From an uncultured Pseudomonadota bacterium (GTDB taxonomy: Bacteria > Pseudomonadota > Gammaproteobacteria > Burkholderiales > SG8-39), in assembly GCA_903909415.1 (NCBI GenBank), contig CAIVVS010000127.1:1-5784 (forward strand): a DNA stretch of 5,784 bases, in the 5' to 3' direction. Shown in pieces: positions 1 through 5,784 of this stretch (its first letter is position 1; each line of letters begins with the position of its first letter). The notes under the pieces are model-generated. The model ran no database searches. It saw only the letters and a program-made list of their open reading frames with translations, and was not told the DNA's origin. The position numbers and the translations under genes are program-made.

Positions 1-1
1 C

Positions 2-5553
<5,552 letters not shown>

Positions 5554-5554
<1 letters not shown>

Positions 5555-5784
5555 TGACCACGACGCCCACGCTGAAGCGCCTGGCCGCCCGCGCCGCCCT
5601 GGCGGGCGCGCTGCTGTCCCCGTTGCCGGCACTGGCCGACGGCACGGTGCAGTTCCTGTCGGGGACGATCTCCGTGCAGCGCGCCGACGGCTCGGCGCGC
5701 CTGCTCTCGGAGCGCTCGCAGATCATCAGCGGGGACACCATCTCCACCGAGCGCGACAGCTACGCCCAGGTGCGCTTCACCGAC
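5554..5784 (+). CDS. Exported FecR-domain protein, 3'-partial
   Basis: ATG at 5554 opens a frame that runs to the window edge (77 codons, no stop). Residues 1-28 form a Sec signal peptide: MTTTPTLKR as a basic n-region, then an Ala/Leu core, then PALA with cleavage likely before Asp29. The mature start, [18 protein letters not shown], followed by a polar stretch, [19 protein letters not shown], is the typical opening of a FecR domain (PF04773). There is no N-terminal anti-sigma region or cytoplasmic segment as in FecR proper, so this looks like the free periplasmic or envelope type of FecR-domain protein, whose exact role is not settled. The start overlaps the adhesin stop by one base (TGATG), implying an operon and coupled translation. 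An in-frame ATG at 5548 would add only Met-Leu. What follows the FecR domain lies beyond the window. Confidence 0.85.

Noticed and set aside
5591..5609. GC-rich inverted repeat as a terminator or attenuator
   Set aside because: GCGCCGCC and GGCGGGCGC can pair with a one-base bulge, but the loop would be only two bases, there is no T-run, and it lies in Ala/Gly codons of the FecR-domain signal peptide. Chance in GC-rich coding sequence explains it.

Overview
This is a GC-rich window (roughly two thirds G+C, estimated by eye) that is almost wholly coding on the + strand. It suggests a high-GC Proteobacterium. The Burkholderiales or Xanthomonadales are the groups I would expect from the protein families, but nothing in the window fixes the taxon.

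Bases 2-5554 are one continuous reading frame. It is the 3' part of a very large gene for a filamentous-haemagglutinin/HMW-type adhesin, the secreted TpsA partner of a two-partner (type Vb) secretion system. The 5' end of the gene, with the signal peptide and most of the TPS secretion domain, lies outside the window. Going through the protein (residue 1 = codon at base 2; 1850 residues visible): a conserved TpsA N-terminal region ending in a WLLDP motif (about residues 1-300); an ordinary beta-helical stalk (about 300-688); a block of 16 degenerate units of 31-51 residues, each with a glycine-rich loop at the same point of the unit (about 689-1355); a second, non-glycine-rich beta-helical stretch (about 1356-1820); and a short Gln/Glu/Lys-rich tail ending in the only cysteine in the visible protein.

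Bases 5554-5784 begin a second gene, cut by the window end. Its start codon overlaps the adhesin stop codon (TGATG). It encodes a signal peptide followed by the start of a FecR domain, so it is an exported protein probably translated together with the adhesin. No transporter (TpsB), RNA gene, mobile element, CRISPR array, promoter or terminator is visible, and there is no intergenic gap.

The most interesting feature is the glycine-rich block. It looks like a beta-solenoid in which successive rungs each carry a GGX-triplet loop at one equivalent position, entered through an aromatic or arginine residue. The loops could stack into a polyglycine-II-like fin along the adhesin. This is inference from sequence pattern only.
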